Below are positions 21,402 through 32,401 of a stretch of 64,000 nt of DNA, piece after piece; the stretch's first letter is position 1; every line of letters begins with the position of its first letter. The position numbers and the translations under genes were made by a program. The notes below the pieces were generated by a model. It was not told where the DNA came from and did not search any database. It saw only the letters and a program-made list of their open reading frames with translations. Source of the DNA: Gammaproteobacteria bacterium (GTDB lineage: Bacteria; Pseudomonadota; Gammaproteobacteria; Tenderiales; Tenderiaceae); NCBI GenBank assembly GCA_016200485.1, contig JACQEP010000004.1:1-64000 (forward strand), written 5' to 3'.

Positions 21402-21863
21402 TTAAACTTCCCGTTCCGCACACATGACTTCGGCCGCCGCAACCACCTTACCGTCAACCTTGGCCTCGGCCTCAAATTTCCAGACACCCCTCACGGTACG
21501 CAACACTTTGACGTGCAAAATCAGTTGATCACCGGGTTCGACCGGCTGCTTGAAGCGCGCATTATCAATGCCCACAAAGTAATACAATGACTTGCTGGTG
21601 GGGCGAGAATTGGTGGTTTTGAATGCCAGGATGCCCGTCGCCTGGGCCAGCGCTTCCAGAATCAGCACACCAGGCATCACAGGACGATGCGGAAAATGTC
21701 CCTGAAAAAAGGGTTCGTTATATGAAACATTCTTCAGCGCAGTTAAATACTCACCTACTTTATAGTCAATCACCCGATCAATCAGCAAGAACGGATAACG
21801 ATGCGGCAGATGTTCCAATACCTCATGGATATCCAGAGTCGTCATTGTGTTTTGTGTGTCCAT
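21402..21863 (-). CDS. fabZ: 3-hydroxyacyl-ACP dehydratase FabZ
   Basis: FabZ dehydrates 3-hydroxyacyl-ACP in fatty acid elongation. The hot-dog fold protein has [13 protein letters not shown] and the catalytic region [25 protein letters not shown] with the active-site His and Glu. I take the ATG at 21863, preceded closely by GGAAGG, giving about 153 residues; an ATG at 21845 is nearer the usual length but has no ribosome site. Its location between lpxD and lpxA is conserved. Confidence 0.95.
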   Translation of the reverse strand: MDTQNTMTTLDIHEVLEHLPHRYPFLLIDRVIDYKVGEYLTALKNVSYNEPFFQGHFPHRPVMPGVLILEALAQATGILAFKTTNSRPTSKSLYYFVGIDNARFKQPVEPGDQLILHVKVLRTVRGVWKFEAEAKVDGKVVAAAEVMCAEREV

Positions 21864-21889
21864 AACCTTCCAATTCTTGCTAGCATCTA

Positions 21890-22912
21890 TCAACCGTCTT
21901 TGCCCAGAGACCGCTCCAGCGTCTTGATACGCCGAGCCAACTCATCCAGCTGACGGAACCTGACCGCGTTCTTATGCCATTGCTGATTCAACTCCAGCGG
22001 CGTCCCTGAGGAATAGACACCTGGTTTGGTAATATTCCCTGTCACCAGAGACATCGCAGTAATATGCACATCGTCGACTATCTTGAGATGGCCGACGATC
22101 CCCACCCCGCCACCAATCTGACACCGCTTGCCGATCTCGGTGCTGCCGGCAATCCCGACACAGCCTGCGATCGCGGTATGGGCGCCTATTATCACATTAT
22201 GCGCAACTTGGATTTGGTTATCCAGCTTGACGCCCTCTTCAATGACCGTATTTCCCAGCGCCCCTCTGTCAATCGTAGTATTGGCACCTACCTCGACATC
22301 ATCACCCAGCGTCACACCACCCAATTGCGGCACCTTCACCCAGCGGCCAGTATCATTGGCCAAACCGAAGCCATCCCCCCCGATGACTACACCCGGATGA
22401 ATCAGGCCATTACGGCCTATTTTCACGCCTCGGCACAATGTCACATTCGCACGCAGGCATGTCCCGTTCCCGATCACGACATCGTCTTCGATAACGCAAT
22501 TCGGGCCGACAAAAACCTCGGCACCGATCTCTACACCGTTCCCGATAACAGCATTGGCCCCAACATGGGCACTCGCATCAATCTTCGCACCTGGGGCAAT
22601 GACTGCGGAAGGCGCAATGCCCGGTTGCTGTTTGGATGCAGGATTGAGCAAGGTTGCGATCTTGGCAAATGCCAGATAAGGATTCTTGGTAATCAGGCAA
22701 TTGGTTTTACAATTCGCTGCCTCTTCGCGGGCAAGAACTACTGCACCCGCTGCACTCTCCGCGAGATAACGTCGATAACGGGAGTTCGCCAGAAAACCGA
22801 TCTGATTCGGACCGGCGTTTTGCAACGTCGCAACACCCTCAATCTGCAAACGGGCATCACCGCGCAATTCCGCGCCGACATATTCGGCCAACTCTGCCAG
22901 ACTTCGAACCAT
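21890..22912 (-). CDS. lpxD: UDP-3-O-(3-hydroxyacyl)glucosamine N-acyltransferase LpxD
   Basis: LpxD adds the second hydroxyacyl chain in lipid A synthesis. The 340-residue protein has the N-terminal uridine-binding domain ([16 protein letters not shown]), a long array of hexapeptide repeats, the catalytic His in [16 protein letters not shown], and a C-terminal helix ([18 protein letters not shown]). It begins the lpxD-fabZ-lpxA-lpxB run and is separated from skp by a MITE-like repeat. Confidence 0.97.
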   Translation of the reverse strand: MVRSLAELAEYVGAELRGDARLQIEGVATLQNAGPNQIGFLANSRYRRYLAESAAGAVVLAREEAANCKTNCLITKNPYLAFAKIATLLNPASKQQPGIAPSAVIAPGAKIDASAHVGANAVIGNGVEIGAEVFVGPNCVIEDDVVIGNGTCLRANVTLCRGVKIGRNGLIHPGVVIGGDGFGLANDTGRWVKVPQLGGVTLGDDVEVGANTTIDRGALGNTVIEEGVKLDNQIQVAHNVIIGAHTAIAGCVGIAGSTEIGKRCQIGGGVGIVGHLKIVDDVHITAMSLVTGNITKPGVYSSGTPLELNQQWHKNAVRFRQLDELARRIKTLERSLGKDG

Positions 22913-22965
22913 TCACGATTCCAATTAAACTAATTTCTGACTATTCACAGATGCTCTAAAAACAC

Positions 22966-23069
22966 AAAAATCCAACGCGAAGGCGCAAAGGTGATGCCGG
23001 ATGAACACATGTGCCGGGACAGAGCTTTTTGGTTTTCTCCGCGCCTTTGCGTCTTTGCGTTAGGTTTTT
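22966..23069. repeat. CCAACGC-type MITE-like repeat, copy 2
   Basis: A 104-base element in the lpxD-skp gap with arms AAAAATCCAACGC (22966-22978) and GCGTTAGGTTTTT (23057-23069). Compared with the reverse complement of 6027-6138, both share GCAAAGGT.ATGC.GGAT.AAC and GTTTTCTCCGCG.CTTTGCGTC at matching positions. The two copies therefore have opposite orientation. Confidence 0.8.
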
Positions 23070-23085
23070 GGGTTGAAAGCTCTCA

Positions 23086-23607
23086 TCATTTTTTCTTCAA
23101 GCGCTCGATCACCTTGTCCGTGATATCGACGCGCGGACTGGCATAAGAGACGCCTTCATACATGATCAGATCAAATTGCTCATCCTTGCCCACCTGCTGA
23201 ATGGCATCAATCAACAAAGCCTGAATCTTCGACATCTCTTCACTTTGACGAATAGCGAAATCTTCTTTTAAATCGGTCTCCGCCTGTTTGAACTCGCGTT
23301 TCTCGGAAAGAAGATCCCGCTCCTGTTTCTGGCGCTCCCCCGGACTCAAAATCTCGCTGTCCTTAACAAAACGCTCTTCCTTATCACCGAGTTTTTTTTG
23401 ACTCGCAATCAATTGTTTTTCGCGTGGCTCGAATTCCTTCTGCAATCGCTTCGACGCCTCTTCAGCCTGAGGCGCTTCTTTCAACAGCTTGACCCGATTG
23501 ACAAAACCAATCTTGACCTCCGCAGCATTTGCCCACAACGGCACAGCAAGTGTTCCTACCATAGCCACCACAGCAATCAATTTTTTCAACGCTTTATCTC
23601 CCATCAT
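23086..23607 (-). CDS. skp: Periplasmic OMP chaperone Skp/OmpH
   Basis: Skp holds unfolded outer-membrane proteins in the periplasm for delivery to BamA. The protein has a signal peptide (LIAVVAMVGTLAVPLWANAA), a short beta segment (EVKIGFVNRVKLL), then long charged coiled-coil arms, as in the family. About 173 residues as written. A GGGAGA site seven bases before the TTG at 23589 suggests the true start may be there (MKKLIAVVAM), which resembles other Skp starts better. It follows bamA by three bases. Confidence 0.92.
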   Translation of the reverse strand: MMGDKALKKLIAVVAMVGTLAVPLWANAAEVKIGFVNRVKLLKEAPQAEEASKRLQKEFEPREKQLIASQKKLGDKEERFVKDSEILSPGERQKQERDLLSEKREFKQAETDLKEDFAIRQSEEMSKIQALLIDAIQQVGKDEQFDLIMYEGVSYASPRVDITDKVIERLKKK

Positions 23608-23610
23608 CCA

Positions 23611-25884
23611 CTAAAAAAAGGAACCCAAGGTAAACTGGAACGATTCCGTGCGGTCATCCACCTGCTCATTCAGGGGGCGCGCCAAACTAAAAGACAGCGG
23701 GCCGATAGGTGACAACCACAATAATGATACGCCAACCGACTGCCTCAATTCACCCCCTGAGAAACTGGCAATATCCTTAAATACATTCCCGATATCGAAA
23801 AATGTGCTCAGCCGCACCGTCTTGCTATCCTCGGAAAACGGTGGGGGAAATACCAGTTCTACGTTACCCACGGTTCGGAAATTACCCCCCAATGCCAGTG
23901 TGCCATCCTTAGGCCCCAAGGAATTGGATCGGTAACCTCGTACCGAGTGCGCCCCCCCGGCGTAAAATTTTTCAAAGAATGGAACATCCGTTGTATCACC
24001 GTAGCGTTCACCATAACTCAGCTCACCGTTCAATGACAGAGTGAACATCGAAGATAAAGGGTAATACCACTGGGTATCCGAATAAATCTTGTAATAATGG
24101 AGGTCGCTGGCCGGGGCTGTCACATCACCACTTAAATTATGACTAATACCGCTAGTCGGAAACACAGTACGATCACGCGTATCGTGACTCCAACCCAACG
24201 TCAGACGATAAGTGGTAAATTGATGCCCATTGGCATTCAGATAATTCACATAGGACAGCGGAGTGAAAGTTGACGTCTTAATCTCCGCATCTTCATACCC
24301 CACGCCGAGCCGTATCGAATCATATTCGGTAATGGGTATTCCATAGGTCAGTTTCCCACCCAACTGATTCTGTACATATTCAGCAACACTGGTGGCAGAC
24401 GTATCCGTTTGACGATAATACAATTGAGTGGTGAGACTCACGCCATCCATCGTGTAGTAGGGGTTGGTATGGGAAAAGCTGTACACCTTGCTGACCTTGC
24501 TGCTATTGATCTCCGTTGACACTCGCTTGCCGGTGCCCAGGAAATTATTCTGGCTGACGGATGCATTCAGCAACAACCCGTCCCCTGAATACCCCAAACC
24601 CACCATCAATGAACCTGACGGCTCTTCCGTCACCGATAGGTCGACATCAACCACATCGTTGCTGCCCGGCACCAAGGGAGTTTCAACCGTCACATCGCTT
24701 ATATAGCCAAGACGTTGCACACGCACACGCGAACGCTCAAGCTTGTCGGATGCCAGCCAACCACTCTCCATCTGCCTCATCTCGCGGCGCACGACTTCAT
24801 CTTCGGTTTTGGCATTGCCGCTGACATTGATTCGCCGTACCGAGATGCGTTTGCCCGGATCAATAAAGAAATTGAGCGCCACCAACTTATGGTCTTTATC
24901 GACATCGGGAATGGAATTCACATTGGCGAAGGCATAACCATCGCGCCCCAGGCGCTCGGTGATGGCATTGGAAGACTCAGTGACCTTGCGGCGAGAGAAG
25001 ATTTCGCCAGGCGCGATCTTGATCAACTTCCGAAGCTCTTCTTTATCAACCACAAAATCTCCGGCGAGATCGACCGCCGACACCGTAAATTGATCGCCTT
25101 CCGCCACATTTACCGCGATATAGACCGCGCGGCGGTCAGGGGTGATATTGACTTGCGATGACTCAATATTGAAATTGATATAACCACGATCCAGATAGTA
25201 AGAACGCAAGATTTCCAGATCGGCCGTTAGCTTTTGCCTGGAATACTGATCGTCACCAGAAAAGAGCCCGCCGACTCCGGACTGAAAATCCTTCATCAAT
25301 TTATTTTCTGAAAACACTTTATTGCCAACAATATTAATTTGTTTAATCTCTGCGACCAGTCCTTCCCTGACGTTGATATGGATATCACTGCGATTCATTC
25401 CCGCATCTTTTACCTCGGTCTCGACTTCGACGGAGTAGTAGCCGCGGGAGAAATACTGGCGCTGCAAGTCTTGCTGGATCTTATCCAGCAATGAACGGTC
25501 AAAAATCTTACCTTCCGCCAACCCGATTTTTTTCAGGGCGCCAAGCAATTCTTCACTACCAATCTCGTTGTTACCGCTGATTTTTACGCTAGCAATCGAT
25601 GGCCGTTCCTGAACTTTGACTATCAACACATTACCATCGCGCAACAATTGAATATCATTATAGAAACCGGTGGCATAAAGTTGGTTAATGGCATTACGTA
25701 AATTCTTTTCATCCGCCTGGTCACCAATTTTGATTGGCAGGTAATTGAAAACGGTACCCTGACTGATACGCTGCCCACCATCAACTTTGATGTCACTCAC
25801 GGTAAATGCATCAAGTGCCTGCGCCTGCCCGGCAATAAGCAGCCATGCCCAGATACATACCATCCTTGTTCTCTGGAAAATCAT
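23611..25884 (-). CDS. bamA: Outer membrane assembly factor BamA
   Basis: BamA is the central barrel of the complex that inserts beta-barrel proteins into the outer membrane. The 757-residue protein has a signal peptide (WAWLLIAGQAQALDAF), five POTRA domains (the first beginning FTVSDIKVDGGQRISQGTVF), and a 16-strand barrel with the conserved SVRGYRSNSLGP loop and a terminal aromatic F. It lies in the conserved rseP-bamA-skp-lpxD order, 14 bases after rseP. Confidence 0.97.
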   Translation of the reverse strand: MIFQRTRMVCIWAWLLIAGQAQALDAFTVSDIKVDGGQRISQGTVFNYLPIKIGDQADEKNLRNAINQLYATGFYNDIQLLRDGNVLIVKVQERPSIASVKISGNNEIGSEELLGALKKIGLAEGKIFDRSLLDKIQQDLQRQYFSRGYYSVEVETEVKDAGMNRSDIHINVREGLVAEIKQINIVGNKVFSENKLMKDFQSGVGGLFSGDDQYSRQKLTADLEILRSYYLDRGYINFNIESSQVNITPDRRAVYIAVNVAEGDQFTVSAVDLAGDFVVDKEELRKLIKIAPGEIFSRRKVTESSNAITERLGRDGYAFANVNSIPDVDKDHKLVALNFFIDPGKRISVRRINVSGNAKTEDEVVRREMRQMESGWLASDKLERSRVRVQRLGYISDVTVETPLVPGSNDVVDVDLSVTEEPSGSLMVGLGYSGDGLLLNASVSQNNFLGTGKRVSTEINSSKVSKVYSFSHTNPYYTMDGVSLTTQLYYRQTDTSATSVAEYVQNQLGGKLTYGIPITEYDSIRLGVGYEDAEIKTSTFTPLSYVNYLNANGHQFTTYRLTLGWSHDTRDRTVFPTSGISHNLSGDVTAPASDLHYYKIYSDTQWYYPLSSMFTLSLNGELSYGERYGDTTDVPFFEKFYAGGAHSVRGYRSNSLGPKDGTLALGGNFRTVGNVELVFPPPFSEDSKTVRLSTFFDIGNVFKDIASFSGGELRQSVGVSLLWLSPIGPLSFSLARPLNEQVDDRTESFQFTLGSFF

Positions 25885-25898
25885 TTACTTCTCGCCAA

Positions 25899-27269
25899 TT
25901 ATTTTACAAACAGCCGCAAGATATCGTTATAGAACGCCAGCACCATCATGCTGACCAGCATTGCGATCCCCAATTTCTGCCCTATCAGCTGCGTCTTTTC
26001 GGAAACCGGGGTGCCTTTGATCATTTCGATGAGATAATAGAACAGATGTCCACCATCCAGCATCGGTACGGGCAGCAGATTCAGAACACCCAGGCTGATG
26101 CTGACAATCGCAAGGAAGGTGAGGAAGGAAACAAATCCGATACTGGCCGAATACCCTGCATAACGCGCAATACTGATCGGCCCACTAAGATTGGAAATCG
26201 AGATATCCCCGACCACCATCTTGGCCATCATCCGCAGAGTCAACACCGACATGTCCCAGGTCTTGGCACCGGCGCTGATAAGCGCATCGTATGGACCATA
26301 TTTGACAACAGCACGCAAATCCGCTGGCATTTCCTGTAATTGCACCGAGGCGCCGACACGGCCAATATCGCCTTCCTTGGTGACATAGCGCTCGGGCGTC
26401 AATTCAAGCGTTAATTTCTCGCCTTGCCGTTCAATCTGCACCTCAATCCGCTGTTCCGGCCGCGTGCGCACATAATCGACCCAGGCTTCCCAATCGTCCA
26501 TCGTGTGTCCATCGACAGCAACGACCTTGTCACCCTCTTCCATGCCTGCATGCTCGGCCGCGCCACCCGGCGCCAATTGTCCGATGACCGGCGGGATCGC
26601 CGGCCGATAAGGTCGAATACCGATGTAATCGAGGAAACCACCGCGATTCAGATCTTCCGGAAGGGAATCAAAACGCAAATGTCGATCTACTTCGGCTTGC
26701 GTTTCAACCTCTTTGACCTTGACTGTTACTTCATTGAGATCCAATGCCTGATCGAGCATTGTCACAATGACAGCTTCCCATGTTGGCGTCTTGCGATCAC
26801 CTACCTGGAGGATTAAATCTCCCTGATGAAACCCGGCGCGATCCGTAGCAGAACCTGCGGTAATAACACCGACAATGGGTTTCATGCCGGTGACGCCAAT
26901 GACAAAGATCAGCCAATAGGCCGCGATCGCCAGCAGGAAATTAAAAAACGGGCCTGCAAAAACAATGGCGCTGCGCTTGGCCAGACTTTGACGATTAAAG
27001 GCACGATGCTGTTCTTCAGGCGCCACTTCGCCCTCGCGCTCATCCAGCATGCGCACGTAACCGCCTAATGGAATCGCGGCAAGCACATACTCGGTTTGAT
27101 CAGGACCGGCTACTTTTGACCACAACGGCTTACCAAAACCAATGGAGAATTTCAGTACCTTAACCCCCGACTTGCGCGCCACCCAATAATGGCCGAATTC
27201 ATGGACCGTAATCAAAATGCCCAAGGCCAGCACAAAGAAAAACAACGATGACAACAATGTACCCATCAC
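25899..27269 (-). CDS. rseP: RIP metalloprotease RseP
   Basis: RseP is the site-2 protease that cuts anti-sigma factor RseA in the membrane and also clears signal peptides. The 456-residue protein has HEFGH (zinc site) in the first helix, two periplasmic PDZ-like domains (GSATDRAGFHQGDLILQVGD and GGAAEHAGMEEGDKVVAVDG), and NLLPVPMLDGGHLFYYLIE near the C-terminus, which supplies the third ligand. Length is standard. Located between dxr and bamA. Confidence 0.97.
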   Translation of the reverse strand: MMGTLLSSLFFFVLALGILITVHEFGHYWVARKSGVKVLKFSIGFGKPLWSKVAGPDQTEYVLAAIPLGGYVRMLDEREGEVAPEEQHRAFNRQSLAKRSAIVFAGPFFNFLLAIAAYWLIFVIGVTGMKPIVGVITAGSATDRAGFHQGDLILQVGDRKTPTWEAVIVTMLDQALDLNEVTVKVKEVETQAEVDRHLRFDSLPEDLNRGGFLDYIGIRPYRPAIPPVIGQLAPGGAAEHAGMEEGDKVVAVDGHTMDDWEAWVDYVRTRPEQRIEVQIERQGEKLTLELTPERYVTKEGDIGRVGASVQLQEMPADLRAVVKYGPYDALISAGAKTWDMSVLTLRMMAKMVVGDISISNLSGPISIARYAGYSASIGFVSFLTFLAIVSISLGVLNLLPVPMLDGGHLFYYLIEMIKGTPVSEKTQLIGQKLGIAMLVSMMVLAFYNDILRLFVK

Positions 27270-27274
27270 ACCCG

Positions 27275-28456
27275 TTATCTATATTTTGTATTAATCATTT
27301 CATCTGCCAGCTGACGCGCCTGTTGATCGGCGGTCAGAACCACGTCCAGAGAATCCGCCTCATGCACGGAACACGCGCCCAAGGTATGTTCGATCACATC
27401 CGCAATTGCGTTAAAACGCAACCTTCGTTCCAGAAAAGCGGTTACCGCAACTTCATTCGCTGCATTCAGCACTGCGGTTGCCGTGCCGCCACGACGCATG
27501 GCCTCGTAGGCCAGACGTAGACATGGAAAGCGCTCAAAATCGGTGCGTTCAAAACTCAGCTGCCCCACTTGCACCAGATCCAGGCGTTTGACGCCAGATT
27601 CGATTCGCTCTGGCCAGGCCAGGGCATGGGCGATGGGGGTCCGCATATCCGGGCTGCCAAGTTGCGCCAACACCGAGCCGTCGACATACTCTACCATCGA
27701 ATGAATCACGCTCTGCGGATGCAGAACCACTTGCACTTGATCCGGACTGGCATTAAACAACCAGCAGGCCTCGATCACCTCCAGCCCCTTATTCATCATG
27801 GTAGCGGAATCGACGGAGATCTTGCGGCCCATGACCCAGTTGGGGTGGGCGCAGGCTTCTTCCGGGGTAACGGCATCCAGTTCAGAAAGCTTACGGGTTC
27901 GAAATGGCCCACCGGAGGCCGTCAACAGGATCTGGCGTACACCTTTCTGCGCCAGTCCATGAGTATAACCTTCAGTCATGCACTGAAACACGGCATTGTG
28001 TTCGCTATCCACCGGCAATAATTCGGCCTTACCCTGCTGCACCTGATCCATGAACAAGCGCCCAGACATCACCAGCGCCTCCTTGTTGGCCAGCAGGATG
28101 CGTTTGCCAGCAGCAGCAGCGGCCATCGACGGCAACAGCCCAGCGGCACCGACAATAGCCGCCATCACAATCGACACTTGCGGCAGCGACGCAACCCGGC
28201 ACAGGCCTTCGACACCTTGCAATACCTGCACCATCGGACCTTGCTGACGGATTCTGGCGTCGAGTTGAGTGGCGGCCGCCTCAGACGCCATAACCGCATA
28301 TTCCGGACGATGGTAACGGCATTGTTCCAGCATCCGCTCGACATCCTGGTTAGCCGTCAGCGCGACAACCCGGTACCGGTCCGGATGACGCGCGATCACA
28401 TCCAGGGTATTGACCCCGATAGAACCCGTCGCGCCGAGCACAGTAATGCCAATCAT
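27275..28456 (-). CDS. dxr: 1-deoxy-D-xylulose 5-phosphate reductoisomerase Dxr
   Basis: Dxr converts DXP to methylerythritol 4-phosphate with NADPH, the committed MEP step. The 393-residue protein starts [20 protein letters not shown] (Rossmann motif), and has [13 protein letters not shown] (metal ligands Asp and Glu), LTASGGPFR and [16 protein letters not shown]. It overlaps the cdsA stop by four bases and is followed by rseP, in the order uppS-cdsA-dxr-rseP-bamA. Confidence 0.97.
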   Translation of the reverse strand: MIGITVLGATGSIGVNTLDVIARHPDRYRVVALTANQDVERMLEQCRYHRPEYAVMASEAAATQLDARIRQQGPMVQVLQGVEGLCRVASLPQVSIVMAAIVGAAGLLPSMAAAAAGKRILLANKEALVMSGRLFMDQVQQGKAELLPVDSEHNAVFQCMTEGYTHGLAQKGVRQILLTASGGPFRTRKLSELDAVTPEEACAHPNWVMGRKISVDSATMMNKGLEVIEACWLFNASPDQVQVVLHPQSVIHSMVEYVDGSVLAQLGSPDMRTPIAHALAWPERIESGVKRLDLVQVGQLSFERTDFERFPCLRLAYEAMRRGGTATAVLNAANEVAVTAFLERRLRFNAIADVIEHTLGACSVHEADSLDVVLTADQQARQLADEMINTKYR

Positions 28457-29280
28457 CCGCGCACTCCAAACAGACTCAAACCCAGGGCAAATACCGGCCC
28501 AGCCGCCGTTAAGCTGTCGATGCGATCAAGAACACCGCCGTGTCCTGGCAAAATGCGGCCACTGTCTTTAACCCCGGCCCGACGTTTGAAGAGACTCTCC
28601 AGGAGATCACCCACAATCGAGATCAGCACCGTGATCATGCTTAACGGTAAAAACCAGATTAAATCTGCCGTGGAAAGTTCAAATAATTTACTGGCCACCA
28701 GCGACACGAGCAACGTGATCGCCAGGGCGCCATACACGCCCTCCCAGCTTTTACCGGGACTGACATGCGGCGCTAACTTGTTGCGCCCCCATCGCCGGCC
28801 CGTGAAATAAGCGCCACTGTCGGCACACCAAATCAAAATCATAACGTACAGCAACCATTGCGGGCCGTTGCCGCTATAACCATGCAACTCGCTCAAACCC
28901 AACCACGTAGGCACCAATACCACGACACCGCCGACGACACCGATCACCACATCTCTGGACGTCAAACCGGATTGACCGCGATAACGCAACACCCAGATCA
29001 GCGCACCCACCCACCACAGTGCAGCGATAAACAACAAACAACGAAGTCCGGAATCACTGAGCGGCACGGCCAAAATGGTTGCGATCAACAATCCAATCAC
29101 CACCACATACAACAATCGCATCCAGATTTTGGTAAGCGTAATGAGCCCAGCCCACTCCCAGGCGCCTACCAAGGCAATCCCCGCCAGTACCAAACTGAAT
29201 TGAGATGACGTCAGACCGAAAATTGCCCAGATCATCAGCGGTATCAACACCGCCGCTGTCAACAGCCGGAGTTTAAGCAC
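28453..29280 (-). CDS. cdsA: Phosphatidate cytidylyltransferase CdsA
   Basis: CdsA makes CDP-diacylglycerol, precursor of all phospholipids, in the inner membrane. The protein is highly hydrophobic with about eight helices and ends with the signature [30 protein letters not shown] prefer the GTG at 29280 ([18 protein letters not shown], 275 residues), which overlaps the uppS stop by eight bases and has an AAGG site; the longer reading from 29337 adds 19 residues unlike the family. Confidence 0.95.
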   Translation of the reverse strand: MLKLRLLTAAVLIPLMIWAIFGLTSSQFSLVLAGIALVGAWEWAGLITLTKIWMRLLYVVVIGLLIATILAVPLSDSGLRCLLFIAALWWVGALIWVLRYRGQSGLTSRDVVIGVVGGVVVLVPTWLGLSELHGYSGNGPQWLLYVMILIWCADSGAYFTGRRWGRNKLAPHVSPGKSWEGVYGALAITLLVSLVASKLFELSTADLIWFLPLSMITVLISIVGDLLESLFKRRAGVKDSGRILPGHGGVLDRIDSLTAAGPVFALGLSLFGVRG

Positions 29281-30034
29281 TGCGCCCTTGCTCCACTTGG
29301 TCACCAGTACGGCCAAACCGCCGCTGGCGTTGCGCAAATGAATTCAGTGCGGACTCAAACGCTGCTTCCTTGAAATCGGGCCACAGGGTGTCGGTAAAAT
29401 AGAGTTCGGTGTAGGCCAATTGCCACAACAAAAAATTGCTGATGCGCTGCTCGCCGCCGGTTCGAATGAACAAATCGGGCTCAGGCAAATCGGCGATTGA
29501 AAGCCGGTCGCGAATCATCTCTTCGCTAATCGCAGCGGGTTCCACCTTGCCAGCAATCACGTCATCTGCCAAGCGCCGCACCGCCTGCGTGACATCCCAA
29601 CGGCCACCGTAATTGGCCGCCACTGCCAACGTCAAACCTGTGTTAGGTTGAGTCACCATCTCGGCTTTTGCGATCTCATCCTGAAGTTTGGCGGAAAATC
29701 GCGAACGATCACCGATCACGCGTAGCCGGACATTGTTTTCATTCAACCGCTTTGCCTCGCGCTGCAAGGCCATCATGAACAACTCCATCAACAGACTGAC
29801 TTCAGTCTCTGGCCGCCGCCAATTCTCACTACTGAAGGCAAATAGGGTCAGAACTTCAATACCCTTGGCACCACAGAGCTGAACCACACTGCGCACCGAT
29901 TCAACACCGGCACGATGGCCCGCGATGCGCGGCATATGGCGCTGCTTGGCCCAACGACCGTTGCCATCCATGATGATGGCGACATGCCGTGGCAGCTTGC
30001 CATGATGCTCATCCTTGGCCTGTGTCTTAACCAT
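29273..30034 (-). CDS. uppS: Undecaprenyl diphosphate synthase UppS
   Basis: UppS (IspU) extends farnesyl-PP with isopentenyl units to the C55 carrier lipid used for peptidoglycan and O-antigen. The 253-residue protein has the catalytic P-loop IIMDGNGRWAKQRHMPR, LTLFAFSSENWRRP, and the terminal DLFIRTGGEQRISNFLLWQ. It begins just downstream of an intrinsic terminator after frr, so this group (uppS-cdsA-dxr-rseP-bamA) may have its own promoter or rely on read-through. Confidence 0.97.
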   Translation of the reverse strand: MVKTQAKDEHHGKLPRHVAIIMDGNGRWAKQRHMPRIAGHRAGVESVRSVVQLCGAKGIEVLTLFAFSSENWRRPETEVSLLMELFMMALQREAKRLNENNVRLRVIGDRSRFSAKLQDEIAKAEMVTQPNTGLTLAVAANYGGRWDVTQAVRRLADDVIAGKVEPAAISEEMIRDRLSIADLPEPDLFIRTGGEQRISNFLLWQLAYTELYFTDTLWPDFKEAAFESALNSFAQRQRRFGRTGDQVEQGRSA

Positions 30035-30072
30035 CTACTCCTCTTCGATCCATGGATAGGGATCTTGATTTG

Positions 30073-30093
30073 AAAAAGGGGCACTGCTGCCCC
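30073..30093 (-). terminator. Intrinsic terminator after frr
   Basis: On the minus strand GGGGCA (30088-30093), loop GCAG, then TGCCCC (30078-30083) form a six-pair GC hairpin followed at once by TTTTT (30073-30077). This is a textbook Rho-independent terminator, 20 bases after the frr stop. It separates the rpsB-tsf-pyrH-frr transcript from uppS. Confidence 0.82.
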
Positions 30094-30112
30094 TCTTCCC
30101 CTTTATCGGCAA

Positions 30113-30670
30113 TTAAATTGCCATCAAATCCTTTTCTTTCTCCGCCAATACCTTGTCGATCTCGGCGATGTACTTGTCGGTCATTTTCTGAATATCTTCC
30201 TCGCCGCGACGCACATCATCTTCGCTCACTTTTTTATCTTTCAAAAGCGCCTTGATATCATTATTGGCATCACGGCGGATATTACGAACTGCAACCTTGG
30301 CGCCTTCGGCCTCGTGACGCACTACCTTGGTCAGGTCCTTGCGCCGCTCTTCGGTCAGCACCGGCAATGGCACACGAATCAGCTGCCCCGAAGTCGCCGG
30401 ATTCAAACCCAGATCAGAAGTCATGATCGCCTTTTCGATAGGCTGTACCATGCTCTTTTCCCATGGCTGCACGGTCAAGGTGCGTGAATCTGCAACTGAA
30501 ATAGTCGCGACCTGGCTTAGCGGCATCTCAGTGCCGTAATAGTCGACTTTGATGTGATCCAGCAGCGAGGTATGCGCGCGCCCGGTACGGACCTTCGACA
30601 TCGCATCCTTCAATGAATCGATGCTCTTCTGCATTCGACTTGTTGCATTTTTCTTGATGGTATCGATCAT
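30113..30670 (-). CDS. frr: Ribosome recycling factor
   Basis: RRF splits post-termination ribosomes together with EF-G. The 185-residue length and the signatures [26 protein letters not shown] and [32 protein letters not shown] are diagnostic. It overlaps the pyrH stop by four bases and is the last gene of the rpsB-tsf-pyrH-frr cluster. Confidence 0.98.
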   Translation of the reverse strand: MIDTIKKNATSRMQKSIDSLKDAMSKVRTGRAHTSLLDHIKVDYYGTEMPLSQVATISVADSRTLTVQPWEKSMVQPIEKAIMTSDLGLNPATSGQLIRVPLPVLTEERRKDLTKVVRHEAEGAKVAVRNIRRDANNDIKALLKDKKVSEDDVRRGEEDIQKMTDKYIAEIDKVLAEKEKDLMAI

Positions 30671-31410
30671 GCCTTAGCTCCCTGTCTGACAAAGGTGCCT
30701 TCATCACCACCTGTGATCACAGCCATCAAAGCACCTGGTTTATTGATATTCAACACGCACAGAGGCATATTGTAATCACGACACAACACAATCGCCGTTG
30801 CATCCATGACTTCCAAGCGCCGGTCTAGCACTTCATCATAGGTAAGACTGGTATACCGCTCTGCCTTTGGATTTTTGACTGGATCAGCAGAATAGACGCC
30901 GTCCACCTTGGTCGCCTTAATCAACAACCCAGCACCAATTTCGATAGCACGCAAACTGGCCGCTGAATCTGTTGTAAAAAACGGATTACCGGTACCTGCC
31001 GCAAATATCACAACGCGCCCTTTCTCCAAATGACGCACGGCGCGGCGACGGATATAGTCTTCGCAAATTTGATTGATTTTAAGCGCCGACATCACACGGG
31101 CAGAAATACCCATTTTCTCAAGCGAATCCTGCATCGCCAGGGCATTCATTACCGTCGCCAGCATGCCCATTTGGTCGCCGGTGACGCGCTCAATGCCCGC
31201 TTCGGCAAGTCCAGCGCCACGAAAGATATTACCGCCGCCGATGACGAGACCAACCTCAACTCCAGCATCGACCAACTCTTTTATCTCGCCACCGATGCGA
31301 TTGATGGTGGCCGGATCAATGCCGTGCTGCCCCGGCCCCATTAAGGCCTCACCGCTGAGTTTCAGCAGAACCCGCTTGTAAACTGGCTTCTTCGATTCGG
31401 CTTTAGGCAC
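30667..31410 (-). CDS. pyrH: UMP kinase
   Basis: PyrH phosphorylates UMP to UDP and is a hexameric amino-acid-kinase-fold enzyme. The 247-residue protein contains [43 protein letters not shown] and [13 protein letters not shown]. It starts three bases after the tsf stop and overlaps frr, in the universal tsf-pyrH-frr order. Confidence 0.98.
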   Translation of the reverse strand: MPKAESKKPVYKRVLLKLSGEALMGPGQHGIDPATINRIGGEIKELVDAGVEVGLVIGGGNIFRGAGLAEAGIERVTGDQMGMLATVMNALAMQDSLEKMGISARVMSALKINQICEDYIRRRAVRHLEKGRVVIFAAGTGNPFFTTDSAASLRAIEIGAGLLIKATKVDGVYSADPVKNPKAERYTSLTYDEVLDRRLEVMDATAIVLCRDYNMPLCVLNINKPGALMAVITGGDEGTFVRQGAKA

Positions 31411-31413
31411 GGA

Positions 31414-32298
31414 TCAGGCTCCTTTCGCTTGAGCCATCACTTCCGCGACAAAATCCTCTTCTTTCTTCTCGATACCCTCGCCGACCTCGATGCGCTCAAA
31501 ACGCAAGACGGTGGCTTTCTTCTCTGCCAGCAGCTTCTCTACCATCACCTCTGGATTTTTGACGAAAGGCTGGCCCAGCAAGGTCACTTCCTTCAGGTAT
31601 TTAGCCACACGACCCAATACCATTTTTTCGATGATATCTGCAGGCTTGCCGCTTTCCGCCGCCTGAGCCGCGAAAATTTCCTTTTCCTTGGCGATCAGCT
31701 CCGCAGGGACTTGCTCGGAACTGACACACACTGGACGACTGGCCGCGATGTGCATCGCGATATCTTTCGCCAGTTCGGCATCACCGCCCTTCATTTCGAC
31801 CAGTACGCCGATGCGGTTACCGTGCAGATAAGCGCCAACAACACCATCCGTTTCATAACGGGCAAAACGGCGCACATTCACGTTTTCACCAATCTTGGAG
31901 ATCAGGTCGCGACGACGAGTTTCGATCGTGGCATCGGAACCTTTCTCGACCGGCAGCGCCATCAATGCATTCAGGTCTGCAGGCTTGCCGGCCAGCACCT
32001 GATGAGCCACTGCGGCCGCAAAACCACGGAAATCGTCACCCTTGGCAACGAAATCGGTTTCGCTATTCACTTCCACCAACACCGCACTCTTGTTACCGGC
32101 GCCGACTTCCATCGCGATGATACCTTCAGCCGCGATACGGCCAGCCTTCTTGTCGGCTTTGGCAGCGCCACTCTTACGCATCAGCTCAACAGCAGCTTCG
32201 ATGTCACCATTGGTTTCAGTCAGTGCCTTTTTGCACTCCATCATGCCGGCGTTGGTACGCTCACGCAGTTCTTTGACCATTGCTGCTGAAATAGACAT
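31414..32298 (-). CDS. tsf: Elongation factor Ts
   Basis: EF-Ts exchanges GDP on EF-Tu. The 294-residue protein has the N-terminal UBA-like region [21 protein letters not shown], the [13 protein letters not shown] motif that contacts EF-Tu, and a C-terminal coiled coil region. It follows rpsB after a 103-base gap holding a terminator-like hairpin that probably lowers tsf relative to rpsB. Confidence 0.98.
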   Translation of the reverse strand: MSISAAMVKELRERTNAGMMECKKALTETNGDIEAAVELMRKSGAAKADKKAGRIAAEGIIAMEVGAGNKSAVLVEVNSETDFVAKGDDFRGFAAAVAHQVLAGKPADLNALMALPVEKGSDATIETRRRDLISKIGENVNVRRFARYETDGVVGAYLHGNRIGVLVEMKGGDAELAKDIAMHIAASRPVCVSSEQVPAELIAKEKEIFAAQAAESGKPADIIEKMVLGRVAKYLKEVTLLGQPFVKNPEVMVEKLLAEKKATVLRFERIEVGEGIEKKEEDFVAEVMAQAKGA

Positions 32299-32343
32299 AG
32301 CGCTAACCTCTCTATCAATCCTGTTGTTAACAAAACAAATCCG

Positions 32344-32375
32344 GGATAAAACGAGCCGCCCATTGCGGGCGGCTC
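32344..32375 (-). terminator. Attenuator-like hairpin between rpsB and tsf
   Basis: On the minus strand GAGCCGCCC (32367-32375), loop GCAAT, then GGGCGGCTC (32353-32361) form a perfect nine-pair stem, followed by GTTTTATC. The T-run is short, so partial termination is likely. An rpsB-tsf intergenic attenuator is known in enterics. Confidence 0.7.
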
Positions 32376-32401
32376 CTAAGACTTCATTACTTCAACGAGG
32401 A

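Noticed and set aside
22064-22933. 289-codon plus-strand frame opposite lpxD
   Set aside because: Antisense shadow of the hexapeptide-repeat gene; no homology recognised.
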